Shown here piece after piece: positions 50,357 to 59,858 of a DNA stretch of 64,000 nt. The stretch's first letter is position 1; every line of letters begins with the position of its first letter. Source of the DNA: Massilia phyllostachyos (lineage in GTDB: Bacteria > Pseudomonadota > Gammaproteobacteria > Burkholderiales > Burkholderiaceae_D); NCBI RefSeq assembly GCF_021044825.1, contig NZ_JAJNOC010000001.1, positions 372,001 to 436,000 on the forward strand, given 5' to 3'. The position numbers and the translations under genes are program-made. The notes under the pieces were generated by a model. The model searched no databases. It was given only the letters and a program-made list of their open reading frames with translations, and was not told the DNA's origin.

Positions 50357-51547
50357 TCACTGGTAGCGGCTCTGCTCGACACCCCGCCGCGCATCCATGC
50401 TGATCTGCCTGAGATACGCCAGCTTCGCCGAATACTGCTCCCTCACCTCGCGCCGCGTGCTGTGCTCGACGGCCAGCGCCAGCTGCTCGCGCGCGTCGCC
50501 CACCTCACCCATGCGCGCATACGCGATCCCCAGCCAGAAGCGGAACTCGTCATTGAACGGCGCCCTCCTGATCTCGCGCTCGAACAGCGACTTCGCCTTG
50601 CCCGGCTCGCCGCCCTGCAGCGCCAGCATGCCCTGGTCGAAGTAGTAGTAGGGCGGCACCGGCTCGATGCCGTTGATGCGGGTGGCAAGCGCCAGCGCTT
50701 CGTCGCGCTTGCCCAGTTCGAGCAGCACCGGATGCAGATTGCGCATCACCAGCACGTTCTCCGGCTCGCGCGCCATCGCCGAGCGGTAGGTCTGCTCGGC
50801 GATGGCGAGGTCGCCGTGGCGCGCGTAGATGACGCCGAGGGTGTTGAGGACGGTGACGTTCTTGGGCCGCGCCTGCACCGCGGCGCGCGCCCACCAGTAG
50901 GCGTCGTCGAGGCGCCCGTGCACCAGCATCTCGGCGGCGCGGTTATTGGCGTACAAGGCGACGATGTCCTGTTCCTCGATCACGCGCGAGCGCAGGCGCG
51001 CGGCGGCGTCGCTCGGGATGAAGTCGACCAGCAGCTGCATCTCGCTGCCCGGCGAATGCACGTTCGGCATGCGGCGGTCGCTGAGCAGGATGTTGACGTG
51101 CGAGCTGGCCAGGAACAGGCCGGCCTCGCGACTCCAGGTGTTCTGGGCGTCGATGTTCTGGTACTGCACCGGCATGCCGAGGGCCTTGGCGAAGGCCGCC
51201 GTCATGATCACGAGCGAGAGGCAGTTGCCGGTGCGGTCGGCGTAGGTTTCGGATGCGGTGCGGGTCTTGCTGGATTCGTATTCGAGCTGCAGGTCGGACT
51301 TGCGGTACAGGGCCTCGACCAGGCCGTGGCGCTCGCCGCGTTCGCGCAGGATGGAAGCGAACCTGGAACTGTTCAGGTAAGCCTGCATGGCCGGGCTGAG
51401 GTCGAACAGGGTGTCGGTACGGACCGGCTCCGAGGGCGGTGCGAAGGTCGCGTCGGCGAAGACCGGCGGGGGAGGTTCGACGGGCGGCTGGACGCTGGCG
51501 CAGCCGGCCAGCAGGGACAGCGACAGCAGGACCGCAAGGCGCTTCAT
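50357..51547 (-). CDS. lipoprotein with transglutaminase-like fold and TPR repeats
   Basis: 396 residues. The lipobox LAGC gives Cys16. A region at ~60-190 resembles a transglutaminase-like core: Cys109 in DRTGNCLSLV and His150 in SSHVNIL are the probable catalytic pair, with an Asp-containing VDFIPSD later. The C-terminal half (~200-370) is tetratricopeptide repeats (NTLGVIYARHGDLAIAEQTYRSAMAREP and others). Such proteins are common in Oxalobacteraceae, but their role is undefined; envelope peptide processing or scaffolding is possible. It has no obvious operon partner. Confidence 0.82.
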   Translation of the reverse strand: MKRLAVLLSLSLLAGCASVQPPVEPPPPVFADATFAPPSEPVRTDTLFDLSPAMQAYLNSSRFASILRERGERHGLVEALYRKSDLQLEYESSKTRTASETYADRTGNCLSLVIMTAAFAKALGMPVQYQNIDAQNTWSREAGLFLASSHVNILLSDRRMPNVHSPGSEMQLLVDFIPSDAAARLRSRVIEEQDIVALYANNRAAEMLVHGRLDDAYWWARAAVQARPKNVTVLNTLGVIYARHGDLAIAEQTYRSAMAREPENVLVMRNLHPVLLELGKRDEALALATRINGIEPVPPYYYFDQGMLALQGGEPGKAKSLFEREIRRAPFNDEFRFWLGIAYARMGEVGDAREQLALAVEHSTRREVREQYSAKLAYLRQISMDARRGVEQSRYQ

Positions 51548-51614
51548 GTCTTCCTCCGTATTGACAACTTATGGAGGAAGTATCGGCCTGCGCGGCAGGC
51601 TTGTCAAAGCATGC

Positions 51615-52472
51615 TTACTCGGTGTGGAAGGCTTCCACCAGCTCGTCCAGCAGCTCGCCGGTTTCCTCGCTTGATAAGCCGAGGTAGGCGCAGGCGGCGG
51701 CGCCGCCCTTGGCCCATTCCAGTGACTCGCCATGGCCTTGGTAGCGGCAGATCGCGCTCTCGGCCAGCACCGACAGCGCCACCAGCGAGCGCACCGCGCC
51801 GGAGGTGGCGGGGTCGTCGAGGACGGCGAAGTCGTGGTGGTGCAGGATGGCCCAGCCGACGTCGCCGGACAGGCCCCAGTTGCGCGCCAGCAGGCAGCCG
51901 ACCGCGGCGTGCGAGGTCGAATGGCGCTCGTCTTCCAGCGCCGTGAACGGTCGGTCGGTTTCCAGCGAGGCGTCGGCGTAGGTGCGGGCGTAGTCGGCGA
52001 AGCGTTCGATCAGGAGCGGCACGCCGGTATCGCAGAACAGGCCGAAGGTGTGGGCCACGTCGGCTTCGCCGATGCGCAGGCGGCGCGACAGGAACACCAT
52101 GGCCTGGGCGCGGCGGGTCGAGATGTCCCAGAAGCTGGCCAGGCTGGCGCTGTTGGCCGGAATCGCCTGGCGCGCCAGCAGCCCGGTCATCAGGGCCGCG
52201 ACCTGGTTAATCCCCAGGAACAGGATCGCCTGCTCGATCGACTTGGCCTTGCGGCGGCCGCCGTAGATCGCGGAATTCGCCAGCTTCAGCAGGGCGCCGG
52301 ACATGCCGACGTCGCTCGCCACGATCTTGCCGATGGCTTCCGGCGACGGATCTTCCGACGCCAGCTCGCGCTGCATGTCGGCCAGCAGGCTCGGACGCGG
52401 CGGGATGCGGATCGACTTGATCAGGGCGTCGACCTGGTCGAGATGCGGAAGAGGATCGGCGACGGTATTCAT
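51615..52472 (-). CDS. HDOD domain protein
   Basis: 285 residues covering one HDOD domain, an HD-related fold without metal ligands. The opening IPPRPSLLADMQRELASEDPSPEAIGKIVASDVGMSGALLKLANSAIYG and SIEQAILFLGINQVAALMTGL are characteristic. HDOD proteins act as protein-interaction modules in signalling, often with c-di-GMP or chemotaxis proteins. No other domain is attached. The chemoreceptor gene lies ~750 bp to the right on the same strand, beyond a divergent glycosylase gene. Confidence 0.92.
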   Translation of the reverse strand: MNTVADPLPHLDQVDALIKSIRIPPRPSLLADMQRELASEDPSPEAIGKIVASDVGMSGALLKLANSAIYGGRRKAKSIEQAILFLGINQVAALMTGLLARQAIPANSASLASFWDISTRRAQAMVFLSRRLRIGEADVAHTFGLFCDTGVPLLIERFADYARTYADASLETDRPFTALEDERHSTSHAAVGCLLARNWGLSGDVGWAILHHHDFAVLDDPATSGAVRSLVALSVLAESAICRYQGHGESLEWAKGGAAACAYLGLSSEETGELLDELVEAFHTE

Positions 52473-52593
52473 GGGCGCGGGAGCAGAAGGACTGCGGGAG
52501 GGAAGCGGACGACCTTGCCACTATACCCCAGGCCGATATTTCTTGCACTTGGGCAATGCTCATTTGTGTCAATTTCACCAAAGAGACAGCGCT

Positions 52594-52623
52594 GCGACAC
52601 CGTTTTAATGGCGGAATTACAAT
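52594..52623 (+). promoter_or_regulatory. promoter of a probably leaderless 3-methyladenine glycosylase gene
   Basis: GCGACA (52594-52599) and TACAAT (52618-52623) lie 18 bp apart. The predicted start site coincides with the ATG at 52630. No Shine-Dalgarno precedes that ATG. Confidence 0.5.
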
Positions 52624-52629
52624 CCACAC

Positions 52630-53199
52630 ATGGCTATTTCGACAATTGCAGGAATCGACTTCACGGCGCCGGCGGAGACCGTGGCGCGCCAGCTGATCGG
52701 GGTAACGGTGCTGGTGGACGGCGTCGGCGGCCGGATCGTCGAGACCGAAGCCTACGACCGCGAAGACCCGGCCTCGCACGCATTTTCCGGGCCGACCGAG
52801 CGCAATGCGTCGATGTTCGGGCCGCCGGCCCATGCCTATGTCTACCGCTCCTACGGCATCCACTGGTGCCTGAATTTCGTCTGCCGCGAGGCGGGGCACG
52901 GGGCCGGGGTCCTGATCCGCGCGCTCGAGCCGACCGTGGGGCTGGACACGATGCGGGTGCGGCGCGATGCCGACGGCGAGTGGCTGCTGTGCTCGGGGCC
53001 GGGCAAATTGTGCCAGGCGCTGGGGGTGACGCGGGCGCTCAATGGCCAGCCGATTTCCCTGCCGCCGTTCGAATTGGCGCCGGCGCCGCCGGGGCTCGAG
53101 GTGGTGACCGGGCCGCGCATCGGGATATCGAAGGCGATGGATGTGCCGTGGAGGTTCGGGCTGGCCGGGTCGCGTTTCGTCAGCCGGCCGTTCAGGTAG
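52630..53199 (+). CDS. 3-methyladenine DNA glycosylase (AAG/MPG family)
   Basis: A 189-residue monofunctional glycosylase that removes 3-methyladenine, hypoxanthine and ethenoadenine. RIVETEAYDREDPASHAF carries the catalytic Glu40 and the base-flipping-region Tyr42. SMFGPPAHAYVYRSYGIHWCLNFV and LLCSGPGKLCQALGV follow as in the family, and the C-terminal GPRIGISKA and WRFGL are present. Full length. It is apparently leaderless, like the other glycosylase gene at 49829. It converges on the chemoreceptor gene. Confidence 0.94.
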   Translation: MAISTIAGIDFTAPAETVARQLIGVTVLVDGVGGRIVETEAYDREDPASHAFSGPTERNASMFGPPAHAYVYRSYGIHWCLNFVCREAGHGAGVLIRALEPTVGLDTMRVRRDADGEWLLCSGPGKLCQALGVTRALNGQPISLPPFELAPAPPGLEVVTGPRIGISKAMDVPWRFGLAGSRFVSRPFR

Positions 53200-53229
53200 C
53201 ATCCACCGTTAACGGTCTGACGGGTAACA

Positions 53230-54927
53230 CTACGCTTGACGCCGTTGTGGTGCGGCGGAAGGCAGGGCGGGGATGGGCCGCCCGCGCATCGGGCTCCCAT
53301 CCGCGCGGCGTTCCTGCAGGCCGTGGAAGCCTTCCGTATCCGCTTCCTCTTCCTCCTCGATCGCCACCGCCGGCGCCCCATCCGCCAGCTTGAAGATCGA
53401 CACCGCCTTCGCCAGCGTCACGGTTTGCTCGTGCAGGCTTTCCGCCGCCGCCGCGGCCTGTTCGACCAGGGCCGCGTTCTGCTGGGTCATGCCGTCCATC
53501 TGGCCGACCGCCTTGTTCACTTCGGCGATGCCGTCGGCCTGTTCGGTGCTGGCCACGCTGATGCGGCCGATGATGTCGTTCACCTGGCGCACCGAGGCGA
53601 CGATGTCGCCCATGCTGCCGCCGGCTTCGCTCACCGAGGCGCTGCCGTCCTCGATGATCTTCACCGAGTCGGCGATCAGGGCCTTGATCTCGCGCGCGGC
53701 CGCGGCCGAGCGCTGGGCCAGGGTGCGCACCTCGGCGGCGACCACGGCGAAGCCGCGCCCCTGTTCGCCGGCGCGCGCCGCTTCCACTGCGGCGTTCAGG
53801 GCCAGCAGGTTGGTCTGGAAGGAGATGCCGTCGATGACGCCGGTGATCTCGACGATCTTGCGCGAACTGGCCTGGATCGATTCCATCGTCGCCACCGCGC
53901 GCTCCACGGCGTTGCCGCCGTTGGCCGCCAGCTGCGCCGCCTCGGCGGCCAGGTTCGAGGCAAGGCGCGCGTTGTCGGCGTTGTGCTTGACCGCGGTGGT
54001 CAGTTCTTCCATGGTGCTGGCGGTCTGCTCGAGCGAGCCGGCCTGCATCTCGGTGCGGGTCGACAGGTCGAGGTTGCCGCTGGCGATCTCCTTCGAGGCG
54101 GTGTCGATCGACTGGACCGCCTTCATGATGCTGCGCAGGGCGCCGTCCAGGCGCGAGATCGAGTGGTCGAGCGCGCGCGCGGTGTCGGCGATCTCGTCGC
54201 GTCCGGCGCCCGCCGTGCTCGAGGTGCGCAGCTGGCCCTCGGCCAGGTCGCCGACCACCGTGGCGATCGACCGGATATCGGCCAGCATGGCGCGCCGCAC
54301 CAGCATCGTCACCACCAGGGAAAGGCCGATCGACAGCAGCACCAGGGCCGCCATGCTGATGCCGAGCGTGCGGAATTCGGCCTTGGCGGCGGTGTAGGCT
54401 TCCACGCTCAGCTTCTTCTCCAGCGCGGCGAGGCGCTGCAGTTCGGTGTCGAGCGCGACGAACTGCTTCTCGGCCTTCTGCATCGAGTTGGTGGCGATCG
54501 ACTGGTCGACCTGGGCCAGTTCGATGGTCTCTCCGACCAGCTTGCGGTAGGCCGCCAATGCGGTCAGCGAGTTGTCCAGCGGCGTGCGTTCCTCCAGCGC
54601 CGCCGCCTTCTTGAGATCGCCGAGCTCGTCGCCGATCTGCGCATGCTTCTTGTGGATGTCCGCGGTCAGGGCCGCCAGGCGGCTCTGGGCGAAGCTGCCG
54701 TTGACCCAGGCCAGCAGCTGGTAGATGTTGGCGTGCGCGAAGCGCGCGTCGCCGGCGACGTCGGCCACCGCCTGCAGGCGCGCGGCGCGCACCTGCACCA
54801 TGTGCTCGAGCGAGGCGTTCTGGCGCACCATGCCGTAGTAGGCGGCTGCCGACAGCATGGTCAACAGCACCAGCACCAGTCCCGGGGCCAGCAGGAGTTT
54901 GGGCCCGATCCGCAATTTGTTCAGCAT
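53230..54927 (-). CDS. methyl-accepting chemotaxis protein
   Basis: 565 residues. TM1 is ~10-30; a helical periplasmic domain at ~32-187 resembles 4HB/TarH-type sensors; TM2 is ~190-210, then HAMP. The cytoplasmic coiled coil includes the signalling tip [42 protein letters not shown]. The C-terminal tail is acidic ([10 protein letters not shown]) and has no NWETF-type CheR tether. It lies 27 bp after a secreted Cache-domain gene on the same strand, so the two are probably co-expressed. No other che genes are present in the window. Confidence 0.94.
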   Translation of the reverse strand: MLNKLRIGPKLLLAPGLVLVLLTMLSAAAYYGMVRQNASLEHMVQVRAARLQAVADVAGDARFAHANIYQLLAWVNGSFAQSRLAALTADIHKKHAQIGDELGDLKKAAALEERTPLDNSLTALAAYRKLVGETIELAQVDQSIATNSMQKAEKQFVALDTELQRLAALEKKLSVEAYTAAKAEFRTLGISMAALVLLSIGLSLVVTMLVRRAMLADIRSIATVVGDLAEGQLRTSSTAGAGRDEIADTARALDHSISRLDGALRSIMKAVQSIDTASKEIASGNLDLSTRTEMQAGSLEQTASTMEELTTAVKHNADNARLASNLAAEAAQLAANGGNAVERAVATMESIQASSRKIVEITGVIDGISFQTNLLALNAAVEAARAGEQGRGFAVVAAEVRTLAQRSAAAAREIKALIADSVKIIEDGSASVSEAGGSMGDIVASVRQVNDIIGRISVASTEQADGIAEVNKAVGQMDGMTQQNAALVEQAAAAAESLHEQTVTLAKAVSIFKLADGAPAVAIEEEEEADTEGFHGLQERRADGSPMRGRPIPALPSAAPQRRQA

Positions 54928-54954
54928 GCTCGACTCCGGGAAGGTGGAAGGATC

Positions 54955-55410
54955 TTACTTCTTGTAGATGCCGGCTTCCAGCACCACGTCGTCGACCCGC
55001 TGGATGTAGGTGGTCTTCGGCTCGATCTTGCCGCTGCTCGGGTTCTTGTACTGGTAGTCCACCCAGCCCTTGCCCTTGGCGGCGGCGAGGTCGATGATCT
55101 CGCGGCGGTACTTCTTGCCGTTGGCGTCGGGGACGTCGGTCAGGTCCTTGCCGACGATCGAGGGGTTGATCGGATGCGCCAGCACGATGCCGGTCTTCAG
55201 GTCGCGCATGTCGATGTAGAGTTCGCCCTGGACGTAGTCGGCATCCTTGGCGTTGATCTTCTTCATCATCTCGTCCTTGCCCTTGGCCTTGACCAGGGCG
55301 ACGCCGCGTTCGACCATGGCGATGGCGTCCTTCTCGGTCGGGCCGTTGGCCAGGGCAGGCGTGGCGGCCAGGACGAGGCAGAGGGCGGCGGTGGTGGCGA
55401 TCAGCTTCAT
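54955..55410 (-). CDS. secreted single-Cache domain protein
   Basis: 151 residues: a signal peptide cleaved near A21 (TPALA-N) and then a single Cache-type fold. The recognisable core is YVQGELYIDMRDLKTGIVLAHPINPSIVGKDLTDVPDANGKKYRREIIDLAAAKGKGWVDYQYKNPSSGKIEPKTTYI. This is the sCache_2 pattern normally found inside chemoreceptors and kinases, here as a free periplasmic protein. It is encoded just upstream of the MCP gene. It may deliver a small-molecule signal to that receptor. Confidence 0.88.
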   Translation of the reverse strand: MKLIATTAALCLVLAATPALANGPTEKDAIAMVERGVALVKAKGKDEMMKKINAKDADYVQGELYIDMRDLKTGIVLAHPINPSIVGKDLTDVPDANGKKYRREIIDLAAAKGKGWVDYQYKNPSSGKIEPKTTYIQRVDDVVLEAGIYKK

Positions 55411-55753
55411 GGTGTACTCCTCGGGTTAGTGTTCTTGGGCCAATATTTCTGAAGTGCATTGGCAAATGTACCGGGGTGGAAGGCGTGAAGATTGCGCTGG
55501 CGCAATCGCAAGAAGAACATATGGTCGGAACGTTGTGCATTGGTGTCAGCCGGTGCCGCCACTCGAAATAAGGATGTTGCTGACCAGCCTTTGACCCGTT
55601 TTGCGTATTTATTGCTTTAACTCCTTGAGCCGGGCTCGTGTGATTGATAGGCGGCAATTCGCGAGTATTTCCGAAACGTAAGATGAATTCCTTCCGGCAA
55701 TGCCCAATCGGGCATCGTGCCGGCCTTTCATCATCGTCCCATGGAGAATTCCC
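55411..55753. other. 343-bp divergent gap between the Cache gene and the KamA-like gene
   Basis: It contains a hairpin GATTGCG/CGCAATC (55490-55507), a longer bulged hairpin at 55694-55723 in the leader of the KamA-like gene, and GGAGA before the GTG start. TTGACC at ~55592 may be a -35, but no paired -10 is convincing. No gene is seen. Confidence 0.5.
55694..55723 (+). promoter_or_regulatory. 5'-leader hairpin before the KamA-like gene
   Basis: CCGGCA-ATGCCC pairs with GGGCAT-CG-TGCCGG around an AATC loop, a 12-bp stem with a 2-base bulge. It ends 30 bp before the GTG start. No T-run follows. Confidence 0.5.
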
Positions 55754-57133
55754 GTGATCACGACCGAAGCGACGCCTTCCAAGTTCAAGCCGTATACCCG
55801 CCAGACGATCCAGCAGGCGCGCCAGTGGCAATGGCTGACGCCGGAGCTGCAGGAAGCGGTGCAGGTGGTCTCGCATGTGCTGCCGTTCCGCGTCAACGCC
55901 TATGTGCTGGATGAGCTGATCGACTGGGACAAGGCGCCGGACGATCCGATCTACCGCCTGACCTTCCCGCACCGCGACATGCTCCCGAGCCAGGAATACG
56001 AGCAGCTGCGCGATCTGGTCCTGGTCAAGAAGGACGAGGCGGCGACCGCGAAGCTGGTGCACGCGATCCGCATGCGCATGAACCCGCACCCGGCCGGCCA
56101 GATGACCCACAACGTCCCGCGCGTGAACGACGCGCCGCTAAAAGGCCTGCAGCACAAGTACAAGGAAACCGTGCTGTTCTTCCCGAGCTCGGGCCAGACC
56201 TGCCACGCCTACTGCACCTTCTGCTTCCGCTGGCCGCAGTTCGTCGGCATGGACGACATGAAGTTCGACGCGCGCGAGTGCAGCGAGCTGGTGTCCTACC
56301 TGGAGAACCATCCGGACGTGACCGACGTCCTGATCACCGGCGGCGACCCGATGATCATGAATACCCGTTCCCTGGCCGAATTCCTCGAGCCGCTGCTCGA
56401 GCCGAACCTGGCCCACATCCAGAACATCCGCATCGGCACCAAGTCGGTCGCGTATTGGCCGCAGCGCTTCGTGTCGGACAAGGATAGCGACGACCTGCTG
56501 CGCCTGTTCGAGAAGGTGGTCAGGTCGGGGAAGAACCTGGCCATCATGGGCCACTACAACCACGCGGTGGAGCTGCGCCACCCCATCGCCCAGCAGGCGG
56601 TGAAACGCATCGTCGGCACCGGCGCCACCTTGCGCATGCAGGGCCCGCTGATCCGCCACATCAACGAAGACCCGAAGAGCTGGGCCGAGCTGTGGACCAC
56701 CGGCGTGCGCCTGGGCGCCATTCCCTATTACATGTTCGTCGAGCGCGACACCGGCCCGCGCGACTATTTCGCCCTGCCGCTGGCGCGCGCCCACCAGATC
56801 TTCCAGGAAGCGTATTCGATGGTGTCGGGCCTGTCGCGCACCGTGCGCGGCCCCTCGATGAGCGCCTTCCCGGGCAAGGTGGTGATCGACGGCGTGGTGA
56901 CCATCAACGGCGAGAAGCTGTTCGCGCTGCAGTTCCTGCAGGCCCGCAATCCCGAGTGGGTGCGCCGTCCCTTCTTCGCGAAATACGATCCGGACGCCAC
57001 CTGGCTGGATCACCTGAAGCCGGCCTTCGGGCGCGACAAATTCTTCTTCGAGATGGAAAGCGGCGGCCCCCTGCGCGGACCCGGCGGGCGCGTGATCCCG
57101 CTGGTGCCGGCCACCCAGCGCGACGCCGCCTGA
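55754..57133 (+). CDS. KamA family radical SAM protein (lysine 2,3-aminomutase-like)
   Basis: 459 residues from the GTG at 55754, which has GGAGA 6 bases upstream. The radical SAM iron-sulfur motif CxxxCxxC is C150, C154, C157 (TCHAYCTFCFRW), with VLITGGDPMIMN for SAM binding. The family's usual pyridoxal-phosphate motif PGGGGK is shortened to AFPGK (K375), so PLP chemistry is uncertain. The region NPHPAGQMTHNVP near the N-terminus is typical of KamA relatives. It may be an aminomutase for a different amino acid or a diverged enzyme. An MFS transporter gene begins 25 bp after its stop. Confidence 0.85.
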   Translation: MITTEATPSKFKPYTRQTIQQARQWQWLTPELQEAVQVVSHVLPFRVNAYVLDELIDWDKAPDDPIYRLTFPHRDMLPSQEYEQLRDLVLVKKDEAATAKLVHAIRMRMNPHPAGQMTHNVPRVNDAPLKGLQHKYKETVLFFPSSGQTCHAYCTFCFRWPQFVGMDDMKFDARECSELVSYLENHPDVTDVLITGGDPMIMNTRSLAEFLEPLLEPNLAHIQNIRIGTKSVAYWPQRFVSDKDSDDLLRLFEKVVRSGKNLAIMGHYNHAVELRHPIAQQAVKRIVGTGATLRMQGPLIRHINEDPKSWAELWTTGVRLGAIPYYMFVERDTGPRDYFALPLARAHQIFQEAYSMVSGLSRTVRGPSMSAFPGKVVIDGVVTINGEKLFALQFLQARNPEWVRRPFFAKYDPDATWLDHLKPAFGRDKFFFEMESGGPLRGPGGRVIPLVPATQRDAA

Positions 57134-57158
57134 CGCCGGGCCGCAGCGCGAGCCGGCC

Positions 57159-58433
57159 ATGCAGGACACCGCCACCGCGCCACGCCTGTCCGGCGTGGCG
57201 GTTTTCTTCTACGTCTTCCTGCCCTTCGCCCTGGGCCACTACCTGTCCTCCCTGCTGCGCAACGTGAACGCGGTGCTGGCCTCGCACCTGGTGGGGGCGC
57301 TCGCGCTCACGCCGGGCGAACTGGGCTTGCTCACCAGCGCCTTCTTCTTCGCCTTCGCGCTGGTGCAGCTGCCGGTCGGGATCGCGCTCGACCGCTTCGG
57401 GCCGCGCCGGGTGCAGCTGGTGATGATGCTGGTCGGGTCGCTCGGCGCGCTGCTGTTCGCCCACGGTTCGACCTTCGGCCAGCTGCTGACGGCGCGCGCC
57501 GTGATGGGCTTCGGCCTGGGCGGCTGCTTCATGGCGGCGGTGAAGGCGGTCTCCAGCTGGATCGCCCCGAGCCGGCTGCCCTCGGTGCACGGCTACCTGA
57601 TCGCGGTCGGCGGCCTCGGCGCCGCGACCGCCACCATGCCGGTGCGCCTGGCGCTCGACTACCTGGAGTGGCGCGGGCTGTTCGTGGTGCTGGCGGCCCT
57701 GGTGGCCTGCACCGGCCTGCTGGTGGCGCTGCTGTACCCGCGCACCGAGGGGCCGGCGCCGCACCGCGGCCCGCTCGGCCAGGCCCTGCGCCAGGTGTTC
57801 CGCGCGCCGGTGTTCCGGGCCACGGCCTCGCTGGTCCTGGTCCCGCATGCGGTGTTCTTCGGCATCCAGGGCCTGTGGATCGGACGCTTCCTGTCGGACG
57901 TGGCGCGCTTCCCGGACGAGGCGGTGGCCTACCTGCTGTACATGGGCATGGCCTCGGTGATCTTCGGCGCCATCGCGGTCGGCATGATCACCGAATGGGC
58001 GGGCCGGCGCGGCGTGGCGCCGCTGGACGTGGCGGCGGCCGGCATCGCCGTGTTCCTGCTGGTGCAGGCCGGCTTCATCGCCGGCTACAAGCCGAGCTTC
58101 CAGCTGCTGTCGGTGCTGTTCACGCTGGTGGGGACGATCACCGGCATCGAGTACGCGATCATCGCCCAGGCCATGCCGCGCGAACTCACCGGACGCGCCG
58201 CGACCTGCCTGAACCTCCTGATCTTCATCGGCGCCTTCGTGGTGCAGGCGGGCTTCGGCCTGCTGGTCGGCCTGTGGACGCCGGACGCCGCCGGCCACGC
58301 GCCCGCCATCGCCTACCAGCTCGCCTTCCTGGTGCTGGTGCTGGTGCAGCTGCCCGGCCTGGCGCGCTTCGTCCTGCGCCGCCGGCGCGAGGCGGCCGCA
58401 CAAGCGATGGCGGCGGTGCCGGCGGTGTCCTGA
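57159..58433 (+). CDS. MFS transporter
   Basis: 424 residues with 12 predicted helices. The loop 2-3 signature GIALDRFGPRRVQLV is present. The N-terminal half has FALGHYLSSLLRNVNAVLASHL, seen in proteobacterial members of the nitrate/hexuronate-like MFS branches. The C-terminus is Arg/Ala-rich. The 25-bp gap to the KamA-like gene suggests one operon, and the transporter could import the aminomutase substrate or export its product. Substrate unassigned. Confidence 0.92.
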   Translation: MQDTATAPRLSGVAVFFYVFLPFALGHYLSSLLRNVNAVLASHLVGALALTPGELGLLTSAFFFAFALVQLPVGIALDRFGPRRVQLVMMLVGSLGALLFAHGSTFGQLLTARAVMGFGLGGCFMAAVKAVSSWIAPSRLPSVHGYLIAVGGLGAATATMPVRLALDYLEWRGLFVVLAALVACTGLLVALLYPRTEGPAPHRGPLGQALRQVFRAPVFRATASLVLVPHAVFFGIQGLWIGRFLSDVARFPDEAVAYLLYMGMASVIFGAIAVGMITEWAGRRGVAPLDVAAAGIAVFLLVQAGFIAGYKPSFQLLSVLFTLVGTITGIEYAIIAQAMPRELTGRAATCLNLLIFIGAFVVQAGFGLLVGLWTPDAAGHAPAIAYQLAFLVLVLVQLPGLARFVLRRRREAAAQAMAAVPAVS

Positions 58434-58533
58434 GGCCGGCTTGCCTCGGCGGTAACGGGCGGCGTAGTATTGCCACTTCGCGCAGTATGTGGCGATACGG
58501 ACGCCGTCCGTGCCGAACGAGAGAACAATAGCC

Positions 58534-59853
58534 ATGCCTGACCACACCCCGCGGCGCCTGCCGGCGTATGTCCTGTTGCTGCTGCTCGCCGCCTGCGGCG
58601 ACAAGTCCACCCTGCCGGTCGGCGCCGACGTCGGCCTGACGCCGACCATCAAGGCGCCGGTGAAACGCCTCATTCCGACCGTCGACATCGCCCCCGCCAG
58701 GGGCTGGCCGGCAGGCGGCAAGCCGACCGCCGCGCCCGGACTGGCGGTGAACGCCTTCGCATCCGGCCTGGACCACCCGCGCTGGCTGTACGTGCTGCCC
58801 AACGGCGACGTGCTGGTGGCCGAGACCAACGCCCCCGAGCGGCCCGAGGACAAGAAGGGTATCAAGGGCTATGTGATGGGCAAGGTGATGGCGAAGGCCG
58901 GCGCCGCGGTGCCGAGCGCCAACCGCATCACCCTGCTGCGCGACCGCGACGGCGACGGTGTGGCCGAGGTGAAGCAGGTGTTCCTGCAGGGGCTGAACTC
59001 GCCCTTCGGCATGGCCCTGGTGGGCGACACGCTGTACGTGGCGAACACCGACGGCATCGTGCGCTTCCCCTACCGCGCGGGCGAGCTCGAGATCACCGCG
59101 CCGCCGCAGCCGGTGGCGGCGCTGCCGGGCGGCCCGCTGAACCATCACTGGACCAAGAACATCATCGCCAGCCCGGACGGCCGCAAGCTCTACGCCACCT
59201 CGGGCTCGAACAGCAACGTGGCCGAGAACGGCATCGAGCAGGAAGTCGACCGCGCCGCCATCCTCGAAGTCGACATCGCCACCGGCGCCACCCGCGTGTA
59301 CGCTTCCGGCCTGCGCAATCCGAACGGGCTGGCCTGGCATCCGCAGACCGGGGCCCTGTGGACCGTGGTGAACGAGCGCGACGAACTGGGCAGCGACCTG
59401 GTGCCCGACTACCTGACCTCGGTGAAGGAGGGCGCCTTCTACGGCTGGCCTTACAGCTACTACGGCCAGCACGTCGACGAGCGCGTCAAGCCGCCGCGTC
59501 CTGACCTGGTGGCCAAGGCCGTCGCGCCCGACTACGCCCTCGGCGCCCACGTGGCGGCGCTCGGACTGGCCTTCTATACCGGCAAGCTGCTTCCCGAGCA
59601 GTACGCGGGCGGGGCCTTCATCGGGCAGCACGGGTCGTGGAACCGCACGCCGCTGTCGGGGTATAACGTGGTGGCCGTGCCGTTCAGGGATGGGAGGCCG
59701 AGCGGGAAACCGGTGGAGGTGCTCAGCGGCTTCGTGGACAAGAACGGCGATGCGCTGGGAAGGCCTGTCGGCGTGGCGGTCGACAAGCCGGGCGCGGTGC
59801 TGGTGGCGGACGACGTCGGCAACGTCATCTGGCGCATTACGCCCAGCCGATAA
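58534..59853 (+). CDS. PQQ-dependent sugar dehydrogenase-like lipoprotein (GSDH beta-propeller)
   Basis: 439 residues. The lipobox LAAC gives an acylated Cys21. A six-bladed propeller of the soluble-aldose-dehydrogenase/L-sorbosone dehydrogenase type is indicated by [74 protein letters not shown], and [14 protein letters not shown] with [17 protein letters not shown]. These enzymes oxidise sugars with PQQ. No PQQ biosynthesis gene is nearby. The ATG at 58534 is chosen to give the signal peptide. It ends 6 bp before the second 101-bp element. Confidence 0.9.
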   Translation: MPDHTPRRLPAYVLLLLLAACGDKSTLPVGADVGLTPTIKAPVKRLIPTVDIAPARGWPAGGKPTAAPGLAVNAFASGLDHPRWLYVLPNGDVLVAETNAPERPEDKKGIKGYVMGKVMAKAGAAVPSANRITLLRDRDGDGVAEVKQVFLQGLNSPFGMALVGDTLYVANTDGIVRFPYRAGELEITAPPQPVAALPGGPLNHHWTKNIIASPDGRKLYATSGSNSNVAENGIEQEVDRAAILEVDIATGATRVYASGLRNPNGLAWHPQTGALWTVVNERDELGSDLVPDYLTSVKEGAFYGWPYSYYGQHVDERVKPPRPDLVAKAVAPDYALGAHVAALGLAFYTGKLLPEQYAGGAFIGQHGSWNRTPLSGYNVVAVPFRDGRPSGKPVEVLSGFVDKNGDALGRPVGVAVDKPGAVLVADDVGNVIWRITPSR

Positions 59854-59858
59854 ACGTG

